From positions 222,729 to 286,728 of the forward strand of contig CALANS010000050.1 in the NCBI GenBank assembly GCA_937926105.1: a stretch of DNA of 64,000 nt. Reading direction: 5' to 3'. This DNA is from an uncultured Actinomycetes bacterium (GTDB taxonomy: Bacteria; Actinomycetota; Actinomycetes; Mycobacteriales; Nakamurellaceae). Positions 7,582 to 16,243 of this stretch are shown here, piece by piece (the stretch's first letter is position 1; each line of letters starts with the position of its first letter). Both the position numbers and the translations under genes were made by a program. The notes beneath the pieces were generated by a model. The model made no database searches, was not told where the DNA came from, and saw only the letters and a list, made by a program, of their open reading frames with translations.

Positions 7582-10383
7582 CTACCCCAGCCGCACGGTC
7601 CGGATCTGCCAGGGACGTAGCGGAACGCTGCAGCGACCGGCGCCATCAAGCTGCGTGGCATCTGCGCACTCCGCGCTACCCGTCACCTCGCGCCCGAGCA
7701 GGTCGATGGGCTTGGCAGCGGCAAACGGCCGACCGGGGCGGGCCAGGGTCGCCGTCACCGGGGCATCGGTCATTGCGGCTACCCGGACGTCAATGGCTCC
7801 CTCGGGCGCCGCGACGACCGCCGACAACACCACCCCGTCGCCGGACAGTTCCAGCCCGCGGCGGGCAGCGGGCAAGGCGCCACCGGCGGCCCCGGATCCC
7901 GCACGTACCACCGGATCCAGCACGAAGTCTTCGGCCAGCCGGACCAGGCCTGCCTCCCACCACCCGCCGGTGTGCGGCAGGACCGCGAACCGAACCGTGT
8001 GCCGGCCCGGGGACTGCCCCAGCGGGGTAGGTAGCTGCGGGCCGGCGGGCTCGTCACGCAGCCCGTTCCGGTTACGCGACAGGTATCCCACCGACCGCAT
8101 CACGGTCAGCGCGATCGCATCCGGGTCCGACAGCAGCTCGTACTCCGTCGGCCCGGTCAGCAGGACTCCGGCGCCGCCGGCGTCCACGAACATCGACGCC
8201 GGGTAGGTGGCGATCGGGTACTCGCCCACCGGCCCGGCTTCGGGGTTTCGGCCGCGCCGCACGACGGCGAACTGACCCGCGGCGTGGCTGGTCTCGGCCG
8301 GCCGCGCACACGGCACGTGCAGCCGCAGCCGGTGATCGCGCACCCGGTTGTCGAAGGAGACCTCCAGGCGCACGAAGGGTTCCCCGGCCCGCAGCTCGAC
8401 GAGCATGTCGACGTCGACGATCTCCGTGTCGTGCGACCGACTGTCCGCCGTGCCCGCGGCCGGCCAGCGGTACCGGCGACGCACCAGCAGTGATGCCACC
8501 ACCGGTCCGGCCTGCAACACCTGCACGTGAATCGACTCCGGTACGGTGACGAGCATGTCGACCGCGGGCGGCGCGTAGTTGTAGGAGTCGCCGGCGTCGC
8601 CACCGTCCACCAGTGAACCCACGCCGTCCAGCAGCACACCCTCCCGCTCGACCCGCAGCGCACCGTCGGCGTTGATCCGCACGGTGATTCCACGGCCCAC
8701 CAGGCCCGCATCGGTGGCGGCCACCGACTCGCCGTCGGGGATGCGATCCGCGACCGCGGCATCGGGAACCAGCCGCGCCGAGACGACTCCCAGGGACGGG
8801 CAGGTGATCCGGGCGGCCACCGTCCGGCGGGGCTCGTCCACGATACGCACCCGCCACGGCCCGGGCCGGTCAGCCGCGGCGGCGGCGGCGCGTGCTCGCT
8901 GCACCGTCACGTCCCACGAGCCCGGGCCCGGATCGGCGGCTACTCGGAATGTCAGGCACGGCGGCACGGTCTCGGTGTCGATCGTCACCTCCCGCACCTG
9001 ACGGCCGAACAGTTCGCGGTCGTGCACCCGGCGAAACAGCGTCGCCACCTCATCGGAGCCGACCGTCTCCTCGGCCAATGTGCGCTCCGACACCTCGAGT
9101 TCCTGCGTCGGGCAACGGTTCCCGGCTGCATCGCGCACTACCACCGGACCCTCGACAGGCGCCGGCATGGTGGCCATCACCACCGCCGCACGCCGACGCG
9201 GCGACGGGTTGATCACCACTACTGCGTCCGACGGCACGCGCTGCGCGAGCGCGGCCGTCACGTCGTCGCGCACCGCCTGGCCCACCTGGCCCGCCTCGGC
9301 GATCCGGGCCGCCACCTGGACGGCCGTCTCGTCGACGCCGCACCCGGTCACCGAGTCGTGGCAGGAACAATCGACCAGCTTCGTCCAGGCCAGATCCAGC
9401 AGCAGCGCCGGCCAGGTCGTGCCCCACAGCGCTTGCAGCGGCTCGGCGTAGCGCTCCACCATCCGCTCCGCGGCGGCCAGTCCGTGCTTGAGATGGGGTC
9501 GCACGGAGATCACCCCGGGCAGGATGTTCGCCCGCGCGTGCGAGCGCAGTTCCCCCTGCAGGGCCGGAAGATCCGAGCCGTCCGGTACGAACTCCGCCAG
9601 ATACTCCGCCAGCGTCGCCACTCGCAGCCCCCCGCCCCGCCGTTGGCCGAGCCGGCTGGCCAGGCCCATCAGGGTGGGCAACGGCCCGGAGTGATCGGTC
9701 CCGTACATCGCCAGGATCTCGTCGGCGCTCGATCCGCCGCCGTCACCGCCGCTCTCGCCGCCGAAGGCTGCGGCGAACCTCCCCAGCCGGCGATCGAGCC
9801 GGCCAACCAGATCGTCGGGGTCGTCGAACAGGTCCGAGACGTTGCCGTAGCCGGCGATCAGGTACTCGGTGTCGATCCCGGTGCCGTCCGGCGATGTCCA
9901 CCGGAACCGGTGCCCCGTCACCGAGAGGGGGACCCCGCGATACACGCAGGCGTGTGAGAGCCCGGCGCCGCGCAGGATCTGCGGCATCTGCGCGATGTGG
10001 CCGAACATGTCCGGCAGGTAGCCAACATCCATGGCACCGCCCAGCGCCGCTGCTTGCCGGTGCCCGAGTTGCAGGTTGCGGATGATGTTCTCGCCGGAGC
10101 ACAAGAACTCGTCCAGCAGCACGCGCCATGGCCCGATGGCGAACTGCCCGCGGTGCACCAAGTCGGCGAGGCGATCTCGATTCGCCGGGCGGACCTCAAG
10201 GTAGTCCTCGACGGCCGCCATCTGGCCGTCGAAGGTGAACCGGAAGTCCGGGTCGGCCTCGGCGCGCACCAGCACGTCGTCGACGACGTCGACCAGTCGC
10301 ATCCGGAAACGCTGAAACGGTTCGTACCATTCGCGATCCCAGTGAGTGTGCGGCACCAGAGCGACCGGCCGGGCCCCGCTCAT
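7582..10383 (-). CDS. Alpha-mannosidase, glycoside hydrolase family 38
   Basis: Predicted cytoplasmic retaining alpha-mannosidase of 933 residues, the usual size for bacterial GH38. Zinc ligands lie in HTHWD (12-16). The catalytic nucleophile Asp 125 is in LPDMFGHIAQMPQIL. The rest is the helical bundle and beta-sandwich region expected for the family. The frame stays open far upstream, but the ATG at 10383 is correct: it starts the conserved ALVPHTHWDREWY N-terminus and overlaps the oxidoreductase stop (ATGA, 10380-10383). As the last gene of a three-gene sugar operon it probably releases mannose from an imported oligosaccharide or glycoconjugate. No signal peptide is visible. Confidence 0.92.
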   Translation of the reverse strand: MSGARPVALVPHTHWDREWYEPFQRFRMRLVDVVDDVLVRAEADPDFRFTFDGQMAAVEDYLEVRPANRDRLADLVHRGQFAIGPWRVLLDEFLCSGENIIRNLQLGHRQAAALGGAMDVGYLPDMFGHIAQMPQILRGAGLSHACVYRGVPLSVTGHRFRWTSPDGTGIDTEYLIAGYGNVSDLFDDPDDLVGRLDRRLGRFAAAFGGESGGDGGGSSADEILAMYGTDHSGPLPTLMGLASRLGQRRGGGLRVATLAEYLAEFVPDGSDLPALQGELRSHARANILPGVISVRPHLKHGLAAAERMVERYAEPLQALWGTTWPALLLDLAWTKLVDCSCHDSVTGCGVDETAVQVAARIAEAGQVGQAVRDDVTAALAQRVPSDAVVVINPSPRRRAAVVMATMPAPVEGPVVVRDAAGNRCPTQELEVSERTLAEETVGSDEVATLFRRVHDRELFGRQVREVTIDTETVPPCLTFRVAADPGPGSWDVTVQRARAAAAAADRPGPWRVRIVDEPRRTVAARITCPSLGVVSARLVPDAAVADRIPDGESVAATDAGLVGRGITVRINADGALRVEREGVLLDGVGSLVDGGDAGDSYNYAPPAVDMLVTVPESIHVQVLQAGPVVASLLVRRRYRWPAAGTADSRSHDTEIVDVDMLVELRAGEPFVRLEVSFDNRVRDHRLRLHVPCARPAETSHAAGQFAVVRRGRNPEAGPVGEYPIATYPASMFVDAGGAGVLLTGPTEYELLSDPDAIALTVMRSVGYLSRNRNGLRDEPAGPQLPTPLGQSPGRHTVRFAVLPHTGGWWEAGLVRLAEDFVLDPVVRAGSGAAGGALPAARRGLELSGDGVVLSAVVAAPEGAIDVRVAAMTDAPVTATLARPGRPFAAAKPIDLLGREVTGSAECADATQLDGAGRCSVPLRPWQIRTVRLG

Positions 10384-11501
10384 GCCTGGCTCGCTTCCCC
10401 GCCCCACTCCACCCCGTGGCGCTGCGCGTAGGCGGCGTAGATGCGCTGCCCGGTGACGATGTCGATCAACCCCTCTGCCGGGCCGGATCTCGGCGGAACG
10501 CCGTCCCGCACCATGGCCGCGAATCCCTCGAGCTCCAGTTCGAACTCCTCGGACACGCTCCTGGTGACACACCGGGATTCGGTTCCGCCCACATTGCCGA
10601 CCACGTGCAACTCGCTGGGTGCATTGAGCAGGTAGGGGCACGGGAACACCACTCCGGCGCTGCCGGTGGCGTGGTGGATCATCACGGTCTCTCGGTAGGC
10701 AGGGTAATCGGGGATGTAGTGCCACGTCAGGGACAGCGGGATGTCGCCCGGCAGGGTAGCCAACACCTCCACCGATCCGGGCTCCCCCGCGTACCGCCGC
10801 ACCGTCTCGATGCGCTCGGGTGAACCGAACAGGCCGCGCAGCAACGAGATGTCGTGCACGATGCTGCCCAGCACGATGTTGGTGTAGAGCCGGGCATGCG
10901 CGTCGCCGGACCGGCCGATCGCCGCCTCGACCACGGCATCGGTGGCCGCTGCCAGGGACGCCAGCAGCCCCGGGTCCGCATCGGTGGGCCGGGGTGGCAG
11001 CGAGGCGAACGCGAGTTGCGAGGCATCCGAGGGATGCAGCACCTGCACATCGACCGCGCGCACCCCGGATAGGGAGGTGACGATGTCTGCCAGGGCGACC
11101 GACGCCGGGTCGTACTGCTTCATGTAGGCGACCTGCACCATGGGCCGGCCGGCCACGGCATCGACCAGCGCGCGGGCCTCGGAGACGCTGTAGGCCAAGG
11201 GTTTTTCGCAGAACACCGGCAATCCGGCCCGTACCGCCGCCAGCGTGTCGGCACCGTGCGAGCCGTAGGTGAGGATCATCACCGCGTCCAGATCGCCCAG
11301 CGCGATCAGGTCCGCCGGGGTGCCCATCCGGCGGGCCGGGTCGACGCCGTACCGGGCGCCGACCCGGTCCCGGGTGCTCGGCGAGATCTCCGCCACGGCC
11401 GCGATCTCGAACAGGTCCGGCCGACGCGCCAGCAGCGGCAGGTGCACGGTCTGGGCCACGGCGCCCAACCCGGCGATTCCGAGCCGGATCGGCGTGCTCA
11501 T
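10380..11501 (-). CDS. Gfo/Idh/MocA family oxidoreductase
   Basis: NAD(P)-dependent sugar or inositol dehydrogenase-like enzyme of 373 residues. The N-terminal Rossmann fold has the GIAGLGAVA motif (8-16), and the EKP motif that includes a catalytic lysine is at 99-101 (FCEKPLAYS). The C-terminal half is the substrate-binding alpha/beta domain. It is coupled at both ends: ATGA overlap with the isomerase upstream and with the mannosidase downstream. The combination with an IolE-like isomerase suggests stepwise oxidation and isomerisation of a sugar released by the mannosidase. The exact substrate cannot be assigned. Confidence 0.9.
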   Translation of the reverse strand: MSTPIRLGIAGLGAVAQTVHLPLLARRPDLFEIAAVAEISPSTRDRVGARYGVDPARRMGTPADLIALGDLDAVMILTYGSHGADTLAAVRAGLPVFCEKPLAYSVSEARALVDAVAGRPMVQVAYMKQYDPASVALADIVTSLSGVRAVDVQVLHPSDASQLAFASLPPRPTDADPGLLASLAAATDAVVEAAIGRSGDAHARLYTNIVLGSIVHDISLLRGLFGSPERIETVRRYAGEPGSVEVLATLPGDIPLSLTWHYIPDYPAYRETVMIHHATGSAGVVFPCPYLLNAPSELHVVGNVGGTESRCVTRSVSEEFELELEGFAAMVRDGVPPRSGPAEGLIDIVTGQRIYAAYAQRHGVEWGGEASQA

Positions 11502-12466
11502 CGTGCCTGCCGCCGTCCGTCGCCGGGGGCGTCCGACGATGCCCCGCCACCGCCGAATCCCAGGTCCACCAACGCCCGATAGTTCCGTCGTTGGTCGGCG
11601 AGCATGTCCTCGAAGGAGTCTTCCGGCCCGGCGATGATGTCCTGCTCGACGACGGCCCAGCCGGCGTAGCCCGAACGCCGCAGCGCGGTGACCACGCCGG
11701 CGACGTCCAGGTCGCCGTCACCGATGGGCACGAAGACCCGCTGGGACCAGACGGCGATCATGCCGGCACCGGATGCCAGCGCCGCGGATATCACCGCCGA
11801 GCGGGCATCCTTCAGGTGCAGGTGGTTGATGCGCGAGGACCAGCGCGACACCGCGTCCACCGGGTCGCCGCCACCGACGATCAGGTGCCCGGTGTCCAGC
11901 GTGATATCGATGTCGGTGTCCGCCAGCAGCCGGTCGATCTCCGCCGGAGATTCGACATCGGTGCACGTGTGGTGGTGGAACGTCGCCGTCCACCCCCGAT
12001 CGGCGCACCGTCGCACCGCGTCGTTCACGTTGCGGGCCAGCGACTTCCATCCGGCAGCGGCCAGCCCGATGTCCGGTAGGCGCGCTCCCCCACCGGGGTG
12101 CGCGACGCGGATGTCGCGCCCGGAGACCGCCAGGGTCGGCTTGGCGGCGGGTAGCTGATCGGGCCGTCCGGCCGCGTCGAACAGATCCAGGGTGCGCGAG
12201 AGCCGCGGCAGCGCCGCGGCGTAGCCATCGTCGTCGTAGAACGGCAGGTCGCACCAGCCGCCGGTCAGGCCGAGTCCGTGCCGGGCCAGCCGCTCGCCCA
12301 GCGTGGCACCGGTGCCCAGGTAGCCGGGGTCGCCGAGGTCGATGCCTCGGTAGCCGATGCCGGCCAGCGCGGCCATCAGGTGATCCGGATCGGGCCGTTG
12401 GTAGTCGGCCCTGCTCAACTCGAAGGCTCCGAAGCTGACCGGGGCATTGGCGAGGACGACCGTCAT
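11498..12466 (-). CDS. Sugar phosphate isomerase/epimerase (IolE-like TIM barrel)
   Basis: Protein of 322 residues of the xylose isomerase-like TIM-barrel family. The N-terminus (NAPVSFGAFE) resembles inosose dehydratase IolE. Other family features are GYRGIDLGDPGYLG, the HHHTCTDVES strand, LDTGHL and HLKDAR, which carry the metal-binding His, Glu and Asp residues. It is the first gene of the three-gene operon and overlaps the oxidoreductase by four bases. A perfect 12-bp palindrome lies 86 bases upstream of the ATG. Inosose dehydratase activity itself is not established; isomerase or dehydratase for a related keto-sugar is equally possible. Confidence 0.85.
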   Translation of the reverse strand: MTVVLANAPVSFGAFELSRADYQRPDPDHLMAALAGIGYRGIDLGDPGYLGTGATLGERLARHGLGLTGGWCDLPFYDDDGYAAALPRLSRTLDLFDAAGRPDQLPAAKPTLAVSGRDIRVAHPGGGARLPDIGLAAAGWKSLARNVNDAVRRCADRGWTATFHHHTCTDVESPAEIDRLLADTDIDITLDTGHLIVGGGDPVDAVSRWSSRINHLHLKDARSAVISAALASGAGMIAVWSQRVFVPIGDGDLDVAGVVTALRRSGYAGWAVVEQDIIAGPEDSFEDMLADQRRNYRALVDLGFGGGGASSDAPGDGRRQAR

Positions 12467-12551
12467 GGCTGGGACCTATCTGTCCGAGAACGAGGAACTG
12501 TCGGGCGCGCAGGCGGTGGCGGCTTCCGTGGGAGGGAAACTCCTGGCGCAG

Positions 12552-12563
12552 TTGTCATGACAA
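12552..12563. promoter_or_regulatory. Palindromic operator candidate
   Basis: TTGTCATGACAA is a perfect 12-bp palindrome 86 bases upstream of the first gene of the sugar operon, in a stretch more AT-rich than its surroundings. Its TNGTNNNNACNA shape resembles GntR-family operators. A repressor site for the mannosidase operon is inferred from position. Confidence 0.5.
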
Positions 12564-12664
12564 TCTAACTAATGTCGGGCGCCGACGGGAAGGGCACGGT
12601 GCCGTTCGGCGAGTCGGCACCCGCAGGCTCGGACGCCGAGCGGACGTGACCTCGGTCGGGCACA

Positions 12665-12702
12665 CCGCCGGGCCCGGTCGACAGTCGAACCGGGCCCGGC
12701 GG
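12665..12702 (-). terminator. Strong hairpin terminator of the secreted-protein gene
   Basis: Arms CCGCCGGGCCCGGT (12665-12678) and ACCGGGCCCGGCGG (12689-12702) are perfectly complementary over 14 bp. The 10-base loop itself can pair partly (CGAC/GTCG). It begins 34 bases past the stop of the minus-strand secreted-protein gene. There is no U-run. Confidence 0.65.
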
Positions 12703-12735
12703 CCTGATCGCGCCGCTGGTGGCGGCGGCGGAGCA

Positions 12736-14577
12736 TCACCCGTTGTCGATGGTGAACGACTCCGTTCCGCACGCCGACGTCGCGCTCTGGTTGTTGTTGT
12801 CGCCGGAGTAGGTTGCCATCCAGCGCCAGGTTCCGGGCTGGCTTGCCACGAAGCTGGAGTTCGTGGTGCCGTAGGTCCCGTTGCCATTGACGGTGACCGT
12901 CTGGGTCAACGCGGCAGTCCCGGAGCAGGTGGCATCGCCGGGCTCGAACAGCGCGAACATCACCGTGCCGCCCGCGTCCGAGGTGGCGCCCGAGAGCGTC
13001 AGCGAATCATTCGGGATGAGGTTCTGCGCGGTGGAGACGTTCGGGCTCCGAGGGTTGACGGTCACAACCTCATCGGTGCAGGCGCTGAGCGCACCGTTGT
13101 TGTTGCTGTCACCGGAGTACGAAGCCTGCCAGTAGAACGTGCCCGCCGTGTTGAACGCCAGCGCGTTCGAGTCGGGGACGATTCCGCCGGTGACCGTCAC
13201 GGTCCCGGCATCGCGCGCGCCCGTCGAGCAACTGCTGTCCGAGTACACGGTGTAGGTGACGGTGCCGCCGGCATTCGACGTCGCCCCGGTCAGGGTCGCC
13301 GAATCATGCACCGACGAGCCCACCGGAACGCTGGTGTCAGACAGCGTCGTGGTGATGCTCGGACTCCTGTTGGTGTGGTTGGTGTACGTGCAGTCCACGC
13401 TGCCGGCCACGGCCATCGTCACGTTCACCGTGGCGCCGGATGTCGTCGCCGACGTCCCGGAACCGGTGGCGGTGCAGCTCAGGTCGGCCAACGTCCAGCC
13501 GCTCTGTGCCGCCTCGGTGATGGAGTAATTGCCGGCATTGACCGCTGGATAGGCCTGGGTGCCTCCGCCCGACAGGCTGAAGGTGGCGGGACTGAGCCCT
13601 CCGGTGGTGCTGTAGTCGAACGTCGAGTCGCCGTTCTGGGTGACCTTGTGAATGGTGATCGACCCGCAGTTGGTGATGTTCACCGGCGACGGCGCGATGA
13701 AGTCCTTGATCTCGGCGGTAAACGATGTCGAGGACCGGCTCTTGACGAACACGCTGCCGAACTGCTGGCAGCCGCCGCTGAGCGGGAAGACTCCGGAGGC
13801 GGTCAGGTCGATCGCGGCCTCACCGAACAGGCCGACACCCAGCTGGGAGGCGCTCACGGTGTCGGTGATGGCCACGGTGTTCACCGCACCCGTCGCGGCA
13901 CCCGCAGTGGTCAGGTTCTCCCGATTACCCCAGCAGGGCAACGCCTTGGCCGAGTAGCAGTCACCGACGCTGTGCCCGTGACCCGCCGTGAGCCAGGTCA
14001 GCAGACCGAGGCTCGGCGTTCCGGAGCCGCCGAAGTCGTAGGTGATCAGCAGGTCGCCCTCGGTCCGGTTGAGGGTGACGGGACCAGTGGTCGCTCCGGT
14101 GAAGCCGGCCGTGACGCTGTGGTTGACCTCGAAGTCCAGGTTCGCCGATCCTATGTTCACCGCCCGTTCCCAGGCCAGGTACAGGTACGTGTGCCCATTC
14201 GCGCCCAGCCGGGACGCCTCATAGAACTTGGTCAGGTCGTTCTTGTTGGGCGGGATCGAGCCGTCGACCACCGTCACCGCAGAGACGTCCTCCTTGGTGC
14301 CCTGGCCGAATGCGTTGTCGCCGGAGCCGGACGGATTGTCCGTGCCCACGGCGATGTGCGGGTCCGACGCAGGGTTGGTGGTAAAGCTTGCCCAGTCGGT
14401 GTTGCCCGCGGTGTTGACGACCATGTTGCCGTCGTCACCCTCGAAGTTGTCTCCGGACAGCGGCGCAGCCGATGCCGCGGGTGCCAGTACCACCGCGACG
14501 ACGCACCCGGCCGCCGCGGCCACCGCGGCCACCGCGAACCAGCCTCGGCTGGTGCGCGAGAAAGGTGCACGAGACAC
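12736..14577 (-). CDS. Secreted Ig-like repeat protein
   Basis: Exported protein of 613 residues with no function I recognise. A Sec signal peptide spans about 1-40: basic start VSRAPFSRTSRG, hydrophobic core, cleavage near ASA-A. Residues 45-330 form an extracellular beta-rich region. A short SpaA-like or prealbumin-like module follows (SITIHKVTQNGDSTFDYSTTG; TEAAQSGWTL), then two related Ig-like repeats of about 100 residues, each with two cysteines and a YSGDSNNN or YSGDNNNQ signature. It ends at TIDNG with no LPXTG or membrane anchor, so it is either released or truncated. The GTG at 14577 is preceded by AGAAGGG at good spacing, so the longer upstream frame is rejected. Confidence 0.8.
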   Translation of the reverse strand: MSRAPFSRTSRGWFAVAAVAAAAGCVVAVVLAPAASAAPLSGDNFEGDDGNMVVNTAGNTDWASFTTNPASDPHIAVGTDNPSGSGDNAFGQGTKEDVSAVTVVDGSIPPNKNDLTKFYEASRLGANGHTYLYLAWERAVNIGSANLDFEVNHSVTAGFTGATTGPVTLNRTEGDLLITYDFGGSGTPSLGLLTWLTAGHGHSVGDCYSAKALPCWGNRENLTTAGAATGAVNTVAITDTVSASQLGVGLFGEAAIDLTASGVFPLSGGCQQFGSVFVKSRSSTSFTAEIKDFIAPSPVNITNCGSITIHKVTQNGDSTFDYSTTGGLSPATFSLSGGGTQAYPAVNAGNYSITEAAQSGWTLADLSCTATGSGTSATTSGATVNVTMAVAGSVDCTYTNHTNRSPSITTTLSDTSVPVGSSVHDSATLTGATSNAGGTVTYTVYSDSSCSTGARDAGTVTVTGGIVPDSNALAFNTAGTFYWQASYSGDSNNNGALSACTDEVVTVNPRSPNVSTAQNLIPNDSLTLSGATSDAGGTVMFALFEPGDATCSGTAALTQTVTVNGNGTYGTTNSSFVASQPGTWRWMATYSGDNNNQSATSACGTESFTIDNG

Positions 14578-14986
14578 GTGAATGCCCTTCTGCTTGTTGA
14601 GAACAACTGGTGCCCGCAACGCCCTGGTGGGGCTCGCGGGCATGGGCGCAGCCGTCCCCCTTCGGTTGCTGACCACACTTGCTTCCGGTTTGCCCGGCGG
14701 GTGGCCCGCCCGGCGGGCGGCCCGCGAGCGGAAGTCCGACCGGCTCTGTCGGGCCGGGACATGACCGCCGGGGCCGTTGTCACCCGAGCATCATACGATA
14801 GAGTGTGAGACATTTCACATAACTACTCTGCGTAGTACGGAGGTCCAATACGCCGCTGAATGCTGCGGGAGAGAGTTAGACTATACGGGTGATACGGCGG
14901 CTCATTGCCTTCGCTCCGTGGCATGCTCAGGGATCACGTCAATCCCAGCAGCCACCCCGCGTGACTGGGCCGGATGGAGCGCCTTC
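14578..14986. other. Regulatory intergenic region upstream of the secreted-protein gene
   Basis: The 409-base gap between the secreted-protein start and the gcvT stop carries no supported gene. Bases around 14790-14900 are clearly more AT-rich than the rest of the window and contain the Crp-type site. This is the likely promoter region for the minus-strand secreted protein. Open frames crossing it on the plus strand have no ribosome-binding site and non-actinobacterial codon use. Confidence 0.5.
14804..14819. promoter_or_regulatory. CRP/GlxR-type binding site
   Basis: TGTGA-GACATT-TCACA matches the TGTGA-N6-TCACA consensus of Crp-family regulators exactly. It lies in an AT-rich patch 227 bases upstream of the GTG of the secreted-protein gene (minus strand) and 168 bases past the gcvT stop. 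Control of the secreted protein by cAMP-Crp is the natural inference. Confidence 0.55.
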
Positions 14987-16147
14987 TCAGCGCACGTGTG
15001 AGGGCACGAACGGTGGCTTGACCACCCGTGCGCGCAGTGGCCGGCCGCGCACGTCGACTGACACCTCCGCCCCCTCGTCCGCCGCGGAGGCGGTATCCAG
15101 CAGCGCCAGCGCGATGCTGCGACCGAGCGTCGGCGAGAACGTGCCGGAGGTCGTCTGGCCGATGGGAGCCCCGTCGGCGCCGTTCACCTGCTGATGCGGG
15201 CGCAGCACGCCACGGTCCAGGGCGTCCAAACCCCACAGTCGCCGGGACGGGCCGGCTGCTTTCTCCGCCAGCAACGCATCTCGGCCGAAGAACGACTCCT
15301 TTTTCCAGCCCACAGCCCAACTCGCCCGGGCCTGCAGGGGGGAGATTTCCGGGGACAGGTCCTGCCCGTGCAGCGGGTAGCCCATCTCGGTGCGCAGCGT
15401 GTCCCGGGCACCGAGGCCCGCAGGCAACCCGCCCCGGGATGCGGCGGCATCCAGCAGCGCATCCCACAACGCCGGGGAACCCTGCCAAGACGGCAGCAGC
15501 TCGTAACCGTGTTCGCCGGTGTACCCAGTGCGGCACACCCGCAGCGGCTCGCCCGCGAACTCGGCGTCCTGCCAGGACATGTAGTCCAACTCGCTGGGCA
15601 GCCCCAGCTCGCCGAGCACTTCGGCCGAGGCCGGGCCCTGTACCGCCAACACCCCGAACTCCCGGTGCCGATCGGTGATCCGGACCCCGTCCGGCGCGAC
15701 GGCGCGCAGCGCCGCAACGACCGCAGCGGTGTTCGCCGCGTTCGGCACCAGGAACACCTCGTCGTCACCGACCAGGTACGCGATCAGATCGTCGACGACG
15801 CCACCGGAGTCGTTGCAGCACAACGTGTACTGCGCCTGACCGGACCCAATGCGACGCAGGTCCGCGGACAGGCAGGCGTTCACGAACTCCGCCGCGCCGG
15901 CACCCGTCACCGAGGCCTTACCCAGGTGTGAGACGTCGAAGACCCCGACCGCCGAGCGCACCGCGGTGTGCTCGGCGACCACACCGCCGCCCGCGTAGGA
16001 GATCGGCATCTCCCATCCGCCGAACGGTCCCATCGTGGCGCCCAGCTCGCGGTGCCGCTCGTGCAATGGGGAGCGGATCGGGGTGACCTCCGGCTCAGCA
16101 CCGCTGGAGACGGGACCGTCGGAAGCGGAATCAGTGGGCTCGATCAT
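14987..16147 (-). CDS. gcvT: Aminomethyltransferase (glycine cleavage T protein)
   Basis: Tetrahydrofolate-dependent T protein of the glycine cleavage system, 386 residues. Family features include [25 protein letters not shown] and [10 protein letters not shown]. The start is taken at the ATG at 16147: a TANNNT -10 box (TACGGT on the minus strand, 16155-16160) ends seven bases upstream, the signature of a leaderless transcript. A TTG two codons upstream is less likely. The gcvP and gcvH partners are not in the window. The gene is divergent from pepA, an arrangement also seen in mycobacteria. Confidence 0.93.
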   Translation of the reverse strand: MIEPTDSASDGPVSSGAEPEVTPIRSPLHERHRELGATMGPFGGWEMPISYAGGGVVAEHTAVRSAVGVFDVSHLGKASVTGAGAAEFVNACLSADLRRIGSGQAQYTLCCNDSGGVVDDLIAYLVGDDEVFLVPNAANTAAVVAALRAVAPDGVRITDRHREFGVLAVQGPASAEVLGELGLPSELDYMSWQDAEFAGEPLRVCRTGYTGEHGYELLPSWQGSPALWDALLDAAASRGGLPAGLGARDTLRTEMGYPLHGQDLSPEISPLQARASWAVGWKKESFFGRDALLAEKAAGPSRRLWGLDALDRGVLRPHQQVNGADGAPIGQTTSGTFSPTLGRSIALALLDTASAADEGAEVSVDVRGRPLRARVVKPPFVPSHVR

Positions 16148-16154
16148 GGACAAG

Positions 16155-16160
16155 ACCGTA
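16155..16160 (-). promoter_or_regulatory. Leaderless -10 box of gcvT
   Basis: Read on the minus strand this is TACGGT, followed by CTTGTCC and then the ATG of gcvT. TANNNT with a 7-base gap to the start codon is the usual leaderless promoter pattern in actinobacteria. No Shine-Dalgarno can exist in such a short leader. Confidence 0.5.
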
Positions 16161-16243
16161 GCCGGTGTCCCATCCGGCCTCGATACCCCGACCCGATAAC
16201 GTCATGCCCGCACCCGCACCTCGATCGAACGGGAGTCGAGCCC

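Noticed and set aside
10384..11721. Upstream extension of the mannosidase frame
   Set aside because: It overlaps the oxidoreductase gene in a different frame and is Arg/Gly/Pro-rich. The GH38 N-terminus begins at the coupled ATG at 10383.
12646..14808. 720-codon open frame on the plus strand opposite the secreted protein
   Set aside because: It is a GC-driven shadow: no ribosome-binding site, Arg/Gly-rich composition and no domain, while the minus strand has a signal peptide, Ig-like repeats and a Shine-Dalgarno.
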